Source: Pseudomonas sp. FP453 (GTDB lineage: Bacteria > Pseudomonadota > Gammaproteobacteria > Pseudomonadales > Pseudomonadaceae). From it: DNA of 64,000 bases. The stretch's first letter is position 1. Each line of letters opens with the position of its first letter. The DNA is taken from NCBI RefSeq assembly GCF_030687495.1, contig NZ_CP117435.1, forward strand, positions 1,116,001-1,180,000, read 5' to 3'. Of the stretch, positions 7,413-17,366 are shown piece by piece. Under the pieces are notes generated by a model. That model was not told the origin of the DNA. It saw only the letters and a program-made list of their open reading frames with translations, and made no database searches. The translations under genes and the position numbers were made by a program.

Positions 7413-8582
7413 TCAGTTTTGCGCCCGGTCGGGCGTCTCGGATTTAGTGTTCAAAGCCATGTTCTGTTGGCGCGAACCGGCTTGTTTAAGTTGCGCAACC
7501 CACGTCGGGTCGGCATCACCGATTTCGTTGTTCACAGGCAGATAACGTTCAGGAAATTCCCAGATCAGCACTTGCGGTGGGTTGTTCTTGAAGTCGTCGC
7601 TTTTCAGGTAGCTGAGCATCGGCAGGATCGGGCCGTGGCCGTCTTCCGAATAGTTGATGACGTCGCTGTGCAGGGCTTGCTTGAGCGCGCCGACGAAGTT
7701 CCAGTTGGGGTTGGCGCTGTAGCTGGTGCCCACCAGCGCCACCGGGGTTTCGCTGTTGCTGAACAGCGCGTCGTCGCCACCGGTTTCGGCCAGGTGGGTG
7801 ACGCGTTTTTCCAGCGGTTCTTTGGGGGGCATCAGGTTTTCGAACAGCGGGTCCAGGGGCAGGAACAGACGCAGGTCGCCTTTATGCGGTGCGGTGGTTT
7901 CGGCCTCGGTGACAAAGCGCTGTGGCTCGCCGCTCAGCGGGGTTTTCTCGGCAATGCCCTTGGCCAACTGCTTGGCCGCGATCTCGGCACCGTCCGGCGT
8001 CCAGTGGGTGTCGGTGCGCAGGAACACTTGCTTGCCAGCCAGCTTGGCCTGTTGCAGCGGGCCGAGCAGGTCGGGGGCCGGGATCTTGTCGGCGGCGACG
8101 CGGGCGTGGAAGTCCTGGTACAGGTTGGCGTGGATGCTCGCCGGTTTCACGTCACCGACATGCTCCGGGTACAGGCGCACCTTGGCCGGCACAATCGCCA
8201 TGACCAACTGGATGCCTTGGGCCTTGAGCTTCTGGCGCACGCCTTCGACCAGCGCGTAGTTGCCTTGCAGGTTCTGGTCTTCGTTGACGATGGGGTTGAA
8301 CTCTTCGTCGCTGTACAACCAGTGATCGCGGCCCAGCACCACGCCGGGGCGGCCTTCGTTGAACAGCTTGTAGTCCAGCGCCGCCCAGAGGTTGGTGCCG
8401 ATGCGCTTGATCGGGAACTCGTCGTCGTAGTGGGTCTCGACGGCCTTGGTCCAGCGACCGTTAAGCACCGTCGCGTCGGCGTTGGTGCTGAAGCCCAGGA
8501 AACTGCGGGTCGACCACAGCCCCAGCAGCAACAGCATGGCCAGGAACAGGGCGATATAGAGCACGCGGAATGAACGGGTCAT
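7413..8582 (-). CDS. algJ: Alginate O-acetyltransferase AlgJ
   Basis: AlgJ is a 389-residue SGNH-like acetyltransferase of the AlgX family held in the inner membrane by an uncleaved N-terminal segment (residues 8-24) and facing the periplasm. The catalytic Asp and His lie in DTHWTP (D191, H193) and the nucleophile in VGTSYS (S287). It accepts acetyl groups delivered through AlgI and passes them towards the polymer. GAGGGAG precedes the ATG. The gene lies 10 bases after algI, in the conserved I-J-F order. Confidence 0.96.
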   Translation of the reverse strand: MTRSFRVLYIALFLAMLLLLGLWSTRSFLGFSTNADATVLNGRWTKAVETHYDDEFPIKRIGTNLWAALDYKLFNEGRPGVVLGRDHWLYSDEEFNPIVNEDQNLQGNYALVEGVRQKLKAQGIQLVMAIVPAKVRLYPEHVGDVKPASIHANLYQDFHARVAADKIPAPDLLGPLQQAKLAGKQVFLRTDTHWTPDGAEIAAKQLAKGIAEKTPLSGEPQRFVTEAETTAPHKGDLRLFLPLDPLFENLMPPKEPLEKRVTHLAETGGDDALFSNSETPVALVGTSYSANPNWNFVGALKQALHSDVINYSEDGHGPILPMLSYLKSDDFKNNPPQVLIWEFPERYLPVNNEIGDADPTWVAQLKQAGSRQQNMALNTKSETPDRAQN

Positions 8583-8592
8583 GTCGGCTCCC

Positions 8593-10017
8593 TCAGAATT
8601 GGAAGTAAAGGAACGGCGAGAAACTCTGCGCCGACAGTTTCAGGATCGACGCCGCGAACAGCAGCAGCACACAGGCCCGCATGGCGTAGCCCGGAACGGT
8701 GCGCGCCGGGTTCGGCGTGGCCGGATGGTCGCGGTAGAAGTCCCGCAGGCCGAAGAACGCCAGGGTTGCGTACGCCACCACCAGGGTCGCCACTTGCAGG
8801 CCGGTGAGGCTGGCGCGGTTGAGTTCCGACAGCGACCACTCGTTGAAGCTGAACATCGCGCCATACATGCGGCCGGCGACGTGCAGGTTCTCGGCACGGA
8901 AGATCACCCAGCCGACCACCACCAGCAGGAAGGTGAACGCCCAACGCACCGGGTTGAAGCTGCGCGGCGAGGTGTTCAGGCCGATGGCTTTTTCAATCGC
9001 CAGCCACATGCCGTGCCAGGCACCCCAGAGGATGTAGGTGATGTTCGCGCCGTGCCACAGGCCACCGAGGAGCATGGTCAGGAACAGGTTGCGGTAGGTG
9101 GTCAGCGTGCCTTTACGGTTGCCGCCCAACGTGATGTACAGGTAGTCACGCAGCCAGGTGGACAGGCTGATGTGCCAGCGCCGCCAGAACTCGGTGATCG
9201 ACTGGCTGATGTACGGCTGCTTGAAGTTTTCCATGAAGCGGAAACCCATCATCAGGCCCAAACCGATGGCCATGTCGCTGTAGCCGGAGAAGTCGAAGTA
9301 CAGCTGTGCGGTGTAGGCCAGCGCGCCGAGCCAGGCATCGCCCGTGGTCGGGTTTTGCAGGGCGAAGCAATGGTCGGCCACCACCGCGAGGGTGTCGGCA
9401 ATGAAGACCTTCTTGATAAAACCCTGCATGAATCGCGTGCAGCCCTCGGAGAACTTGTCGAGGGTGTGGGTGCGGTTGTTGAACTGGTCGGCCAGGTCGC
9501 GAAAACGCAGGACCGGGCCGGCAATCAGGTGCGGGAAGATCGCCACGAACGCTGCAAAGTCGATGAGATTGCGGGTGGCCGGGGTGTCGCCGCGATACAC
9601 GTCGATGATGTAGCTGATGGACTCGAAGATGTAGAACGAGATCCCGATCGGCAACAGCACGTGTGTGAGGATAAACGGCTCCAGGCCCGCCGACTTCATC
9701 ATCAGGTTGATGCTGTCGACGCCGAAGTTGGCGTACTTGAAGTAGCCGAGGATGCACAGGTCGACGGCCACGCCGAGCAACAGCCAGCGCTGGGCCGGCT
9801 TGGTGCGCACACCCGCTGCACCGACTTTGAGGCCGATCCAGTAGTTCCACAGCGTGACGGCGGCGAACAGCGCCAGGAAGTCCACTCGCCACCAGGCGTA
9901 GAACACATAGCTGGCAATCAGCAGCAGCAGGTTGCGATAGCGTTGCCCGCTCAAGTAGTACAAGCCGAGGAAGATCGGCAAGAACAGAAACAGGAACACA
10001 TTGGACGAGAAAACCAT
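8593..10017 (-). CDS. algI: Membrane-bound O-acyltransferase AlgI
   Basis: AlgI is a polytopic MBOAT protein of 474 residues that moves acetyl groups across the inner membrane for alginate acetylation. The invariant MBOAT histidine is at residue 322 in GGLWHGANITY, the same number as in P. aeruginosa AlgI, and WRRWHISLSTWLRDYLYITLG (split over the conserved 279-297 region) is also characteristic. I chose the ATG at 10017 because GGAGAG lies six bases upstream; an in-frame ATG at 10041 is less likely. Unlike the rest of the operon it is separated from algL by 205 bases holding a REPIN. Confidence 0.96.
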   Translation of the reverse strand: MVFSSNVFLFLFLPIFLGLYYLSGQRYRNLLLLIASYVFYAWWRVDFLALFAAVTLWNYWIGLKVGAAGVRTKPAQRWLLLGVAVDLCILGYFKYANFGVDSINLMMKSAGLEPFILTHVLLPIGISFYIFESISYIIDVYRGDTPATRNLIDFAAFVAIFPHLIAGPVLRFRDLADQFNNRTHTLDKFSEGCTRFMQGFIKKVFIADTLAVVADHCFALQNPTTGDAWLGALAYTAQLYFDFSGYSDMAIGLGLMMGFRFMENFKQPYISQSITEFWRRWHISLSTWLRDYLYITLGGNRKGTLTTYRNLFLTMLLGGLWHGANITYILWGAWHGMWLAIEKAIGLNTSPRSFNPVRWAFTFLLVVVGWVIFRAENLHVAGRMYGAMFSFNEWSLSELNRASLTGLQVATLVVAYATLAFFGLRDFYRDHPATPNPARTVPGYAMRACVLLLFAASILKLSAQSFSPFLYFQF

Positions 10018-10101
10018 CCCGATCTCTCCATGTTTAACCAACAGTCAAGGGCAGAGCCCCCCCAAACCCCCCCGGCGAATCTGGAGGGGTGTACGCATTC
10101 A

Positions 10102-10193
10102 GTGTGGGAGCTGGCTTGCCTGCGATGACGGTGTGTCAGTCGACATCAATGCTGAATGTCAGACCGCTATCGCAGGCAAGCCAGCTCCCACAT
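10102..10193 (+). repeat. REPIN-like element between algL and algI
   Basis: GTGGGAGCTGGCTTGCC...GATGACGG at the left and ACCGCTATCGCAGGCAAGCC...CTCCCAC at the right form an inverted pair. It lies inside the alg operon in the only large intergenic gap of its centre, so the alg mRNA would carry this hairpin between algL and algI. Confidence 0.85.
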
Positions 10194-10222
10194 TGGACCG
10201 AGTCCAATCGGGAGCTGTGTAA

Positions 10223-11332
10223 TCAGCTGCCTTTGTTGCCTTTTTCATGCGCCGGGTCGTAGACCTTGGTCAGGTCACCCCCCAGGCGGAAGGTCTTGAA
10301 CGGCTGCATGCCGTGCTTGCGCTCGAGCACATCCGGGGCACAGGTGTAGAGGTTGCAGAAGGGTTCAAGCCAGGCATATTTCATGTCTTCCTTGAGGTCC
10401 TTCATGTCCTGTTCCTTGCCGTTCTTCTGCTCGAAGATGTCCGGGTCTTTCACCCCGGCCAGCACTTTTTCACCCAGGCGCTTGAGCGCGCTGTTGTTTT
10501 CCTGGCGCAGGTCCACACCGTTGACCAGCGCGAAACTGGCGATCATCGACAGCGGCGGCAGGGCGTAGTTGTGGTACGACAAGGCGCGTTGCTGGCGCTT
10601 CAATTCATTCGGCAAAAAGCCCTGGTCATCGACCTGGTTCACGCCGACCTTGTATTCCTTCACCGCCCAATCAAACAGGTCGCGACGGTTGGTGGCGATG
10701 GACGTTGCCATCACCGACCACGCGGCCCAGTAGGAATGATTGTTGGTTTTTTCCAGCGGCAGGTTGTCCCAGTCGCTGACCACTTGGTCGGCGAGTTTGT
10801 TGAACCACGCCTCGATCAACTGCGATTCCTGCTGGTGGTTGGCCAGCGGGTGCGAGTCGGAAAACTTCAAGCGCACATAGGCCGAGGCCATGCTGCCCAG
10901 CGCCCATTTGCGCATGGACTTGCCGGTGTGGTTGAAGTCCTTGGACATCAACGCATCGGCCTTGGCCCAGCTGGTGAGCCAGTTCAAGGTGCATTCCAGC
11001 TGCTCCGGACGCCCGTCGCGCATGAACTGCATCACGCGTTTGCTGGTGTCTTTTTCCAGCTTGGTGATATCGGCGGTGCTGTCGCGGAAGGCTTTTTCCG
11101 ATTGCACGTTCAGCGTGGAACGGGCCTTGTCCGAGCCTTCGTACTTGCTGCGAAATTGCAGCGAGCCGGTGTACGGCGCCGGCATGGCGTCGCAGTCATT
11201 CTTGAAGTCGCCGGTCTTGAACGCTTCCACCGGGGCGAAATAACCTTGGGGCGGACGCAGTGGCGCGGCGGCGTTGACTGAGCCGGCGAAGATCGCCAGG
11301 CCCAGCAACGTGGGGATCAATAACTTCTGCAT
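10223..11332 (-). CDS. algL: Alginate lyase AlgL
   Basis: AlgL is a periplasmic polymannuronate lyase of PL5 fold that cleaves alginate left in the periplasm during export. The 369-residue product has a signal peptide ([21 protein letters not shown]) and the PL5 motif NNHSYWAAW (about residues 200-208). The start at 11332 gives a normal signal peptide and has GAGG six bases upstream. The longer frame would run back into algX. The gene begins eight bases after the algX stop. Confidence 0.96.
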   Translation of the reverse strand: MQKLLIPTLLGLAIFAGSVNAAAPLRPPQGYFAPVEAFKTGDFKNDCDAMPAPYTGSLQFRSKYEGSDKARSTLNVQSEKAFRDSTADITKLEKDTSKRVMQFMRDGRPEQLECTLNWLTSWAKADALMSKDFNHTGKSMRKWALGSMASAYVRLKFSDSHPLANHQQESQLIEAWFNKLADQVVSDWDNLPLEKTNNHSYWAAWSVMATSIATNRRDLFDWAVKEYKVGVNQVDDQGFLPNELKRQQRALSYHNYALPPLSMIASFALVNGVDLRQENNSALKRLGEKVLAGVKDPDIFEQKNGKEQDMKDLKEDMKYAWLEPFCNLYTCAPDVLERKHGMQPFKTFRLGGDLTKVYDPAHEKGNKGS

Positions 11333-11340
11333 AGGTAACC

Positions 11341-12792
11341 TCATTGCCCGGCTGAGGCGGTCTGTTGACCACCGGCAGGGAATACGTTGCGTGTGCAAAT
11401 TTTCGCTTCAACCTTCTGCGCGCCCTTTTCTGGACCCTGCACCTCCACGGCCAGCAGGTTCTGCGCGGCCCAGTCTTCATCGGTGCGCAGTTCGAAGGCG
11501 AAACGCCCGTCTGTGTCGGATGTCTCGGGTTTTTCGATCTTGATGTCCTCGTGGCGCCCGTTCATGTACCAGAGGGTGGCTTGCAGGGTTTTCACCGACG
11601 GGTCGGCGAAGCGGATATCAACCTGGTGATTGGCGTTACGCAGGTCTTTGTTCGAACTGTTGACCATCAATTCGTTCTTGCCGGGTTTCAACGACGTGCT
11701 GGCGCTCATCTGTGCCGGCTTGCCTTCGCAGCCGTTGTCCAGCAGCGACATCATCTGGCGGTAGATGGTCTCCTGGTCCAGGCGGTACAGCGGCGAGAAT
11801 TCCCAGATAAGGATTTTCGGCGGGCTCTTCTGGAATTCATCGCTGCCCAGGTACTGGATCATCGAGCCTTCCAGGCCACCGCCGGGGAAGGCGACGTTGA
11901 GGATGTCGGCACCGATTTCCTGTTCGAGGAAGCCGGCAAAGTTGTAGTTCTTGCCGCTGTGGCTGGTGCCGACGAGGGTGATCTGCGGGTTGCCCGAATC
12001 GCCGAACAGGTCGCCGTCGCCCGCTTCGCCCTTGGGCTCGGTGGTGAACTGGTCCATGTACTGGATCGCGTAGCTGGTGCCGCACAGTTGCCCGGCCATG
12101 TTGTGCAGGGTGCCGGTCTTGCCCATGCGCCCGGAGCGGGTGGTTTCGAATTCGCGCTTGGGAATATCGGCGAACTCGGGCATGGCGCGCACTTTGGCGC
12201 CGACGATTTTTGCCGTGCGCTGGGCGCCGTATGGCGTCCAGTGTTGGTCGCCACGGAAGTAGAAATCGTGGGCGGGCAACTCATCCGGCAGTTGCTCATT
12301 GGTCAACGGCGACAGGTCTGGCACCACGTAGCCCATCTTGGCGAAACGGCCGAGCATGGTCTTGTAGTTACCCAGGGCCTTGTCGAAGTCGAACTTGGCT
12401 TTCTCTTCGGGGTTGAGCTTGTTGCGGTTCACCAGGCCACGGGTCGGCTGGTAGACCACCACCAGTTCCACGCCCTTGGCCTTGAACGCATCGTGCAGTT
12501 GCTGCATGCGCTTGTAGCCGGCCGGGGTGGTGTCGAATTCGGTACGCAGGTCTTCCTGGGTACGGAACAGCCAGTCGCCCTGGGCTTGCACCAGGGTGGT
12601 GAAGTTCTGCTGGTAGCGCGTGTTGTAGTTCTTCGCGTCATGGGCCGCCGGGCACAGGCTGCAGCACGGTTCGGCAGTGAAGCTCGGCGCCTGCACTTCA
12701 TCGGCGCGCACGCCTTGGCTGGCCGCGAGCAGGCCGAGGGTCAGACCCGAGAGGCTCAGCAGTTTGATCATGTGTGGGTGCATAAGGGTCAT
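11341..12792 (-). CDS. algX: Alginate O-acetyltransferase AlgX
   Basis: AlgX is a periplasmic protein that adds acetyl groups to the polymer and belongs to the export scaffold with AlgK and AlgG. The SGNH-like catalytic domain shows GDQHWTP (D182, H184) and VGTSHS (S277), each exactly eight residues beyond the P. aeruginosa D174/H176/S269 triad. A C-terminal carbohydrate-binding module follows (about 360-475). A signal peptide ends at SQGVRA. An in-frame ATG nine codons downstream-equivalent (12783) is an alternative start with better GAGG spacing. The first ATG lies two bases after the algG stop. Confidence 0.96.
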   Translation of the reverse strand: MTLMHPHMIKLLSLSGLTLGLLAASQGVRADEVQAPSFTAEPCCSLCPAAHDAKNYNTRYQQNFTTLVQAQGDWLFRTQEDLRTEFDTTPAGYKRMQQLHDAFKAKGVELVVVYQPTRGLVNRNKLNPEEKAKFDFDKALGNYKTMLGRFAKMGYVVPDLSPLTNEQLPDELPAHDFYFRGDQHWTPYGAQRTAKIVGAKVRAMPEFADIPKREFETTRSGRMGKTGTLHNMAGQLCGTSYAIQYMDQFTTEPKGEAGDGDLFGDSGNPQITLVGTSHSGKNYNFAGFLEQEIGADILNVAFPGGGLEGSMIQYLGSDEFQKSPPKILIWEFSPLYRLDQETIYRQMMSLLDNGCEGKPAQMSASTSLKPGKNELMVNSSNKDLRNANHQVDIRFADPSVKTLQATLWYMNGRHEDIKIEKPETSDTDGRFAFELRTDEDWAAQNLLAVEVQGPEKGAQKVEAKICTRNVFPAGGQQTASAGQ

Positions 12793-12794
12793 CC

Positions 12795-14354
12795 TCAGTC
12801 CTGCATTTCGGTCTGGCGTTCGACAGGGTCGATCAGCACGGCTTTCTGCTGGCGCACCAGCAGGTCGAGAATCTCTTCCTGGCGATCACCCAGCACACCG
12901 TTGAAGCTGATGCCGCTGGATTTGGTCGGCGCCAGCATCGACACGCGGTACAGCTCCACGCTCAACGGCGAGTCGATGGACAGCGGCCCGCTACCGTTGC
13001 CCGCGAGTTCGCCGCCGACCACGATCAGCGAGACTTTCGCGTCAAACGGGTCGAGGGCGATGTCGCGGTCGGTGTCGGTCAAGTCCTTGATATGGCCGTA
13101 GAGGCCGGTCAGGCCGTTGGCCATCGAGGTGTTTTCGTACAGCTTGATGTTCACGCTGTTGCGCACGCGGATGCCGTGGCGACGGTTGGCGATCACCTTG
13201 TTGCCCCACAGCAGGTTGTCGCCGCTCTCATAGAGGGTGATGCCGTCGGTGTGGTTGCGGTAGAACTCGTTGTCGGCCACGAAGTTGTTGACGCTGTTAC
13301 GGTCCAGCACCAGGCCCGAGAGCTTGTTGTCGTAGCTGCGGTTGTTGAAGATAAAGCTGTCGTTCACTTCCCGGGAAATGATGATGCCGTGCTTCTTCTT
13401 CGTCCCGTAGACCGTGTTGTCGGCGATTATCAGGCCGTGGGAACGGTCGTGGGGGTCGATACCGTAGACGATGTTGTCTTTGTAGGTGTTGCCCTTGATG
13501 ACAAAGCCTTCGGTCTCGTAGCAGTAGAAGCCGTACCACATGTCCGAGAACTCGGAGTCGATGATCCAGCCGGTCGGCTCGGAACGCTTGAGCACCTTGG
13601 CCATGTTCGGCGTGTACTGGGAAATACTCACGCCGTAGGACTTGCTGTTGGCGTAGCCAAAGCTGGCCATCTCTGTCTTGGAGATATAGGTCTCGGTGCC
13701 GCCCCAGGCCAGCAGGAACGGGCGGAACTCCTTGGGCGACTTGAACAGCGCCGGGCCGTTGGCTTTTTCGCTCCAGCCGGTGACTTTCGTATCACGCACA
13801 AACAGTTGGCCGTCGTTGATCAGGAACGAACCGGCTTCCTGGGACAGGCGCAACTCCTGGGTCTTACCGTCGATGTCGAGGATGCCCTTGCGCCCCACCA
13901 CAATCGGCAGCTTGGCGAGGAACACACCCGGCGACGTCTCGCTGAAGTACTGCTTGGGCACCTTGCCCAGCAAGTCCTTGAGGTTCATGTAGCCGTCGTC
14001 GACAAAGATCGCCTGGGGAATGCCGTGTTGGCGCACCACCCATTCGGCCATCTTGTTGTCACCGCCGATAAAGTCCTTGAGGGCGTCTTCCTGCATCATG
14101 CGGCGGATGCTGGCCTTGCCCTGTTTGCTGCGCACGATCTTCTTTTCCATCGCCGCCGCGGTGTAGCCCGACAGGTCAGGCAAGGCCGGCTTGGCCATTT
14201 CCAGCGGCGCCGTCGGCGGGCTGGAAATGGTGTAGGTCTTGGCCTGTTGCAGCCCTTTGGCGATGGTCGGCGCCTTGACCGGCTGCGAGGTGTCGGCGAA
14301 GGCTGTGGCGTTGGCCATCAGCATCGCGGCGACCAGCAACGTATGAGGTTTCAT
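12795..14354 (-). CDS. algG: Poly(beta-D-mannuronate) C5-epimerase AlgG
   Basis: AlgG converts mannuronate to guluronate in the polymer while it passes through the periplasm. A signal peptide (MKPHTLLVAAMLMANATAFA) is followed by a right-handed beta-helix with repeated turns (GNTYKDNIVYGIDPHDRSHGL, split at the active-site DPHDRS motif; then NRSYDNKLSGLVLDRNS and NEFYRNHTDGITLYES). I chose the ATG at 14354 because GGGAG lies eight bases upstream and the signal peptide then begins normally. ATG 14369 and GTG 14381 are longer options overlapping algE. The product is 519 residues. Confidence 0.95.
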   Translation of the reverse strand: MKPHTLLVAAMLMANATAFADTSQPVKAPTIAKGLQQAKTYTISSPPTAPLEMAKPALPDLSGYTAAAMEKKIVRSKQGKASIRRMMQEDALKDFIGGDNKMAEWVVRQHGIPQAIFVDDGYMNLKDLLGKVPKQYFSETSPGVFLAKLPIVVGRKGILDIDGKTQELRLSQEAGSFLINDGQLFVRDTKVTGWSEKANGPALFKSPKEFRPFLLAWGGTETYISKTEMASFGYANSKSYGVSISQYTPNMAKVLKRSEPTGWIIDSEFSDMWYGFYCYETEGFVIKGNTYKDNIVYGIDPHDRSHGLIIADNTVYGTKKKHGIIISREVNDSFIFNNRSYDNKLSGLVLDRNSVNNFVADNEFYRNHTDGITLYESGDNLLWGNKVIANRRHGIRVRNSVNIKLYENTSMANGLTGLYGHIKDLTDTDRDIALDPFDAKVSLIVVGGELAGNGSGPLSIDSPLSVELYRVSMLAPTKSSGISFNGVLGDRQEEILDLLVRQQKAVLIDPVERQTEMQD

Positions 14355-14368
14355 CGCGCAGGCTCCCA

Positions 14369-15852
14369 TCAGAATTTCCACACAACGTCGACAAACGCAC
14401 GGTGCATGTACGAGTCGACCTTGCTGCCGTAGGCGTCGCCCGGCTTGAACACGCCGGCACGGAAGCGCACCAGGGCCGAAGGCTCGTCAATGGACTGGCT
14501 CAGGGCTGCTGGCAGCAAGCCTTTCTTGAAGTACTTGGTGACCACCAGGTCCATTTCCTGGCCCAGGTCTTTTCTTGCCATCGGCCAGTGGCAGCGAGGT
14601 GCTCGATACGATGTCGCCAGCAGCGTTGGTGGTGTTGTCCAGCACCGCGATACCGCTGCTGCTGACCGGCTTGTTGCCGTCTACGCGCCAGAACTTGTGG
14701 TACACCAGGCTGGCGTCAGTCCTCGCGCAGCTGCCACGAACCGAACAGGCTCATGGACTGCATGTTGTTCATCTCGCCGCGAAACGCTTCGCCGAAGCGG
14801 TGTACGCGGGACTGGGTGCCGGTCCAGTTCGAGCGGTTGCTTTGCAGGCCGTTCTGCTCGTAGTCGGCGCTGGCGCGGGCATAGGCCGCACCCACTTGCC
14901 ACTGCGGGTCGAGGCGCAGGCGCACGCCGATGTCGGTGGCCCAGCCACTGAGGTCGTCGCTGTTCTTGGCTTGCGCCGGACGTTCACCGTCGGCGGTCAG
15001 GGCGTTGACCTTGTCACGGTCGCCGCGCATGCCGGTGATGCTGGCCCAGTAGTTGACAGTGTTGGTGTTGCGCCAGTTATAGGCGTCACTGTTGGCTTCG
15101 ATGCCGAGCCAGGTCAGGTCGCCGTTCTCGCGCTTGTCCAGCGAGTCGGTGGCCACACCGGGTTCTGGGTAGTCGAGCTTGCCGTTGTCATGGGTGTGGT
15201 GGCCGCGCAGGCCGATCCACTGGCCGGGCGTCCACTGGTAGGCGGCGTCGGCGTAGAGGTGCTGGCGGTCTTTGTCGACCGGGGACAGTTCCTTGAGGTC
15301 GGTGCGGTATTCGCTGAAGCGTTCGGCGACGCCCACATTGGCTTTGAGCAGGGTGGTGTCGAACGTCCAGTTCAGCGCTTCGATATTGGTGTCGCGCCAT
15401 TGGCCGTCGTCATTGCGCAGGCGTTGGCGACCGAGCTTGAGGATCTCGCCAGGGTAGGGCGTGAAGCCGCTGTAGCCGACCCAGAACTCGCGCATGGCCA
15501 GGTAGTTTTTCTTGGCCTTGCGATCGTTGTTGGTGGTCTGCTGGTTTTGATCATCGGCGGACGCTTGCAGGGTGTCGGTTTCGATGATGTCGCTGGACAC
15601 CACCGCCTGCCCCATTGCATAGGCGCTCCACGCGCCGCTTTCACCGTAGATCCATGGGCGCACATCCAGGCCGATGCCGTTGACGTCGCCGCCTTTTTGC
15701 GTGCCCAGGTCGCGGTCGTCTTCGGATTGGGCGGTCGCTTTGACTTCCAGGCCGAAGTTCTTGGCTTCGGTCAGCGCCGCCAGGGTCGGACACGACCACA
15801 GCAGGGCGAAGGTCAGGCCAATACCGGCCTTGACGAATGGGTTGAGCTTCAT
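14369..15852 (-). pseudogene. algE: Alginate export porin AlgE, interrupted by two single-base insertions
   Basis: AlgE is the 18-stranded outer-membrane channel through which alginate leaves the cell. The first frame ([12 protein letters not shown], signal peptide ending PTLAA) covers 15852-14716 and stops in REDTGA. Removing the A at 14718 restores [17 protein letters not shown]. That frame then needs removal of one T from the run 14570-14573 to give [20 protein letters not shown], which ends in VVWKF at 14369. With both corrected the protein is 493 residues, the normal family length, with no other defect. Either the gene is truly broken, which would block alginate secretion, or these are two assembly errors. 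Overlapping the algK stop and the algG start region is normal for the operon. Confidence 0.9.
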
Positions 15853-17357
15853 AGGGATTCCTCGCCGTCGTCTTCTTCCAGGGCGTGCAGTTGCAACGTG
15901 CTCTGGGCCAGGGTGCCGCGGGTGGCCAGCTCTTGTTGCACCAGGCGTTGGCCCTGGGCGCGTTGCTCCGCTGTCAGCGGCGCTTCAAGTTGCGTGGCCA
16001 GGTCGTTGGCTTCCGGCGTGTCCTGGGCTTTGGCCAACTGGCTGAAGACATAGGCGTTCAATGGGTCGGGCTTGGTGCCCTTGCCTTGGGAAAACAATTG
16101 GGCGATGGCGAAGTCGGCGCTGTTCTGGCCGTTGCGCGCAGCGGTCAGCAGGTGGTCCAGGGCCTTTTGCGAGTAGACCTGGCCGAGGTAGCCACGGCGG
16201 TAGATCTGGCCGAGGTAGTAATCGGCGGCGACTTCCTTGCCCTGGGCTTTCTGGAAGTGCGCTTCGGCAGCCTTGGCGTCGGCCGGCACCCACTTGCCTT
16301 CGTAGTAGAGCTTGCCCAGCAACAGCTCGGCGCGCGGCTGGTCGGCGGCGCGGCCGTTGTCCAGGTACTTCATCATCTGGTCCACGTCGCCCAGTTCGGG
16401 GAAGTCGTAGAGCAGTTGCGCCAGGCTGACCCACGACGCCGGGTAGCCGGGGGCGATTTTTTCCAGCAGGGCCTGGGCGGTTTTTTCGTCCGGGGTGCCG
16501 AGGCTGGCATCGCCGAGTACGCGGGCGACACTGTCGACACGCTGGGCGGTGACGGTGCCACGGCTGTAGCCGGCTTCCATCTGCTTGAGCAGCTCGGCCT
16601 GTTTCTCGGGCGCGGCTTGTTTCTGGTAGACCGTGGCCAGCTCGACGTAGCAGATGTCGGTGGTGTTCAGCGCGGCTTTGCAGATGCGCTCAACATCGTC
16701 CAGATGCTGGTCGTAGGTGCCTTGGGTGCGATACAGCAGCACCTGGGCCAGACCGGCTTCCGGGTAACCCGAGGCTTGCCATTTACTGATCTGCTGCTGG
16801 GCGTTTACGTTCGGGAAACTATGCGGGTATTGCAGATAGAGCATCGCCAGCGGAATCAGGGTGTTGCCTTCGCCATTGGCAAAGGCTTTTTTCAACAGGC
16901 CTTCGGCTTCGTGGTGTTCGGCTTCGGTGCTGCCGGGCTTGGCCACGAGCAGGCGACCGAGACGGGCCTGGGCGCGCGGCGAGGTATCGGCGGCTGCGCG
17001 GTAGGTGGCTTCGGCCTGTTTGATCTGCGCCGGGTCGCGGGTGCCCACCTGGATATCGGCGAGGCCGACTTGGGCCTCGCTGTAACCCAGGTCGGCCAGT
17101 TGCTGGTAGTTCTGCTGGGCGGTGACGGTGTCGCCGCGTTTCAGGGCTTCGTTGGCCAGGCGTTGGTCGGGCAGGCCGGCGCAGCCGGCTAAAGAGATGG
17201 CTAGCGCCAGCGCGCAAGAGGCCGAAGCGAAGTGCGATCTGCTCTGTGTGGGAGCTGGCTTGCCTGCGATGGCGGTGTCGAATTCACCACCGCCATCGCG
17301 GGCAAGCCCGGCTCCCACATTGGCCGGTGTTGTTGTTGAAATAGGGTTCACAGGCAT
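15849..17357 (-). CDS. algK: Alginate export lipoprotein AlgK, with a REPIN inside the N-terminal coding region
   Basis: AlgK is an outer-membrane lipoprotein of TPR/Sel1-like repeats that scaffolds AlgE, AlgX and AlgG. The lipobox is LAGC with Cys59, and helical repeats fill the rest (for example [24 protein letters not shown], broken here at residue 20). The length of 502 is about 27 longer than P. aeruginosa AlgK. The excess equals an in-frame REPIN (17247-17320) encoding [20 protein letters not shown] and five more residues between the start and the hydrophobic signal core. The ATG at 17357 has AGAGGA just upstream, and I see no good start after the REPIN, so the leader would carry about 45 residues before the core. 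Confidence 0.93.
   Translation of the reverse strand: MPVNPISTTTPANVGAGLARDGGGEFDTAIAGKPAPTQSRSHFASASCALALAISLAGCAGLPDQRLANEALKRGDTVTAQQNYQQLADLGYSEAQVGLADIQVGTRDPAQIKQAEATYRAAADTSPRAQARLGRLLVAKPGSTEAEHHEAEGLLKKAFANGEGNTLIPLAMLYLQYPHSFPNVNAQQQISKWQASGYPEAGLAQVLLYRTQGTYDQHLDDVERICKAALNTTDICYVELATVYQKQAAPEKQAELLKQMEAGYSRGTVTAQRVDSVARVLGDASLGTPDEKTAQALLEKIAPGYPASWVSLAQLLYDFPELGDVDQMMKYLDNGRAADQPRAELLLGKLYYEGKWVPADAKAAEAHFQKAQGKEVAADYYLGQIYRRGYLGQVYSQKALDHLLTAARNGQNSADFAIAQLFSQGKGTKPDPLNAYVFSQLAKAQDTPEANDLATQLEAPLTAEQRAQGQRLVQQELATRGTLAQSTLQLHALEEDDGEESL
17247..17320 (-). repeat. REPIN-like element lying in frame within algK
   Basis: TGTGGGAGCTGGCTTGCC...GATGGCGG and its inverted partner CCGCCATCGCGGGCAAGCCC...CTCCCAC frame a short GTGTCGAATTCAC centre. 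The whole element is read through in the algK frame without a stop. All other copies of this repeat in the window are between genes. Confidence 0.85.
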
Positions 17358-17366
17358 GTCCTCTGC

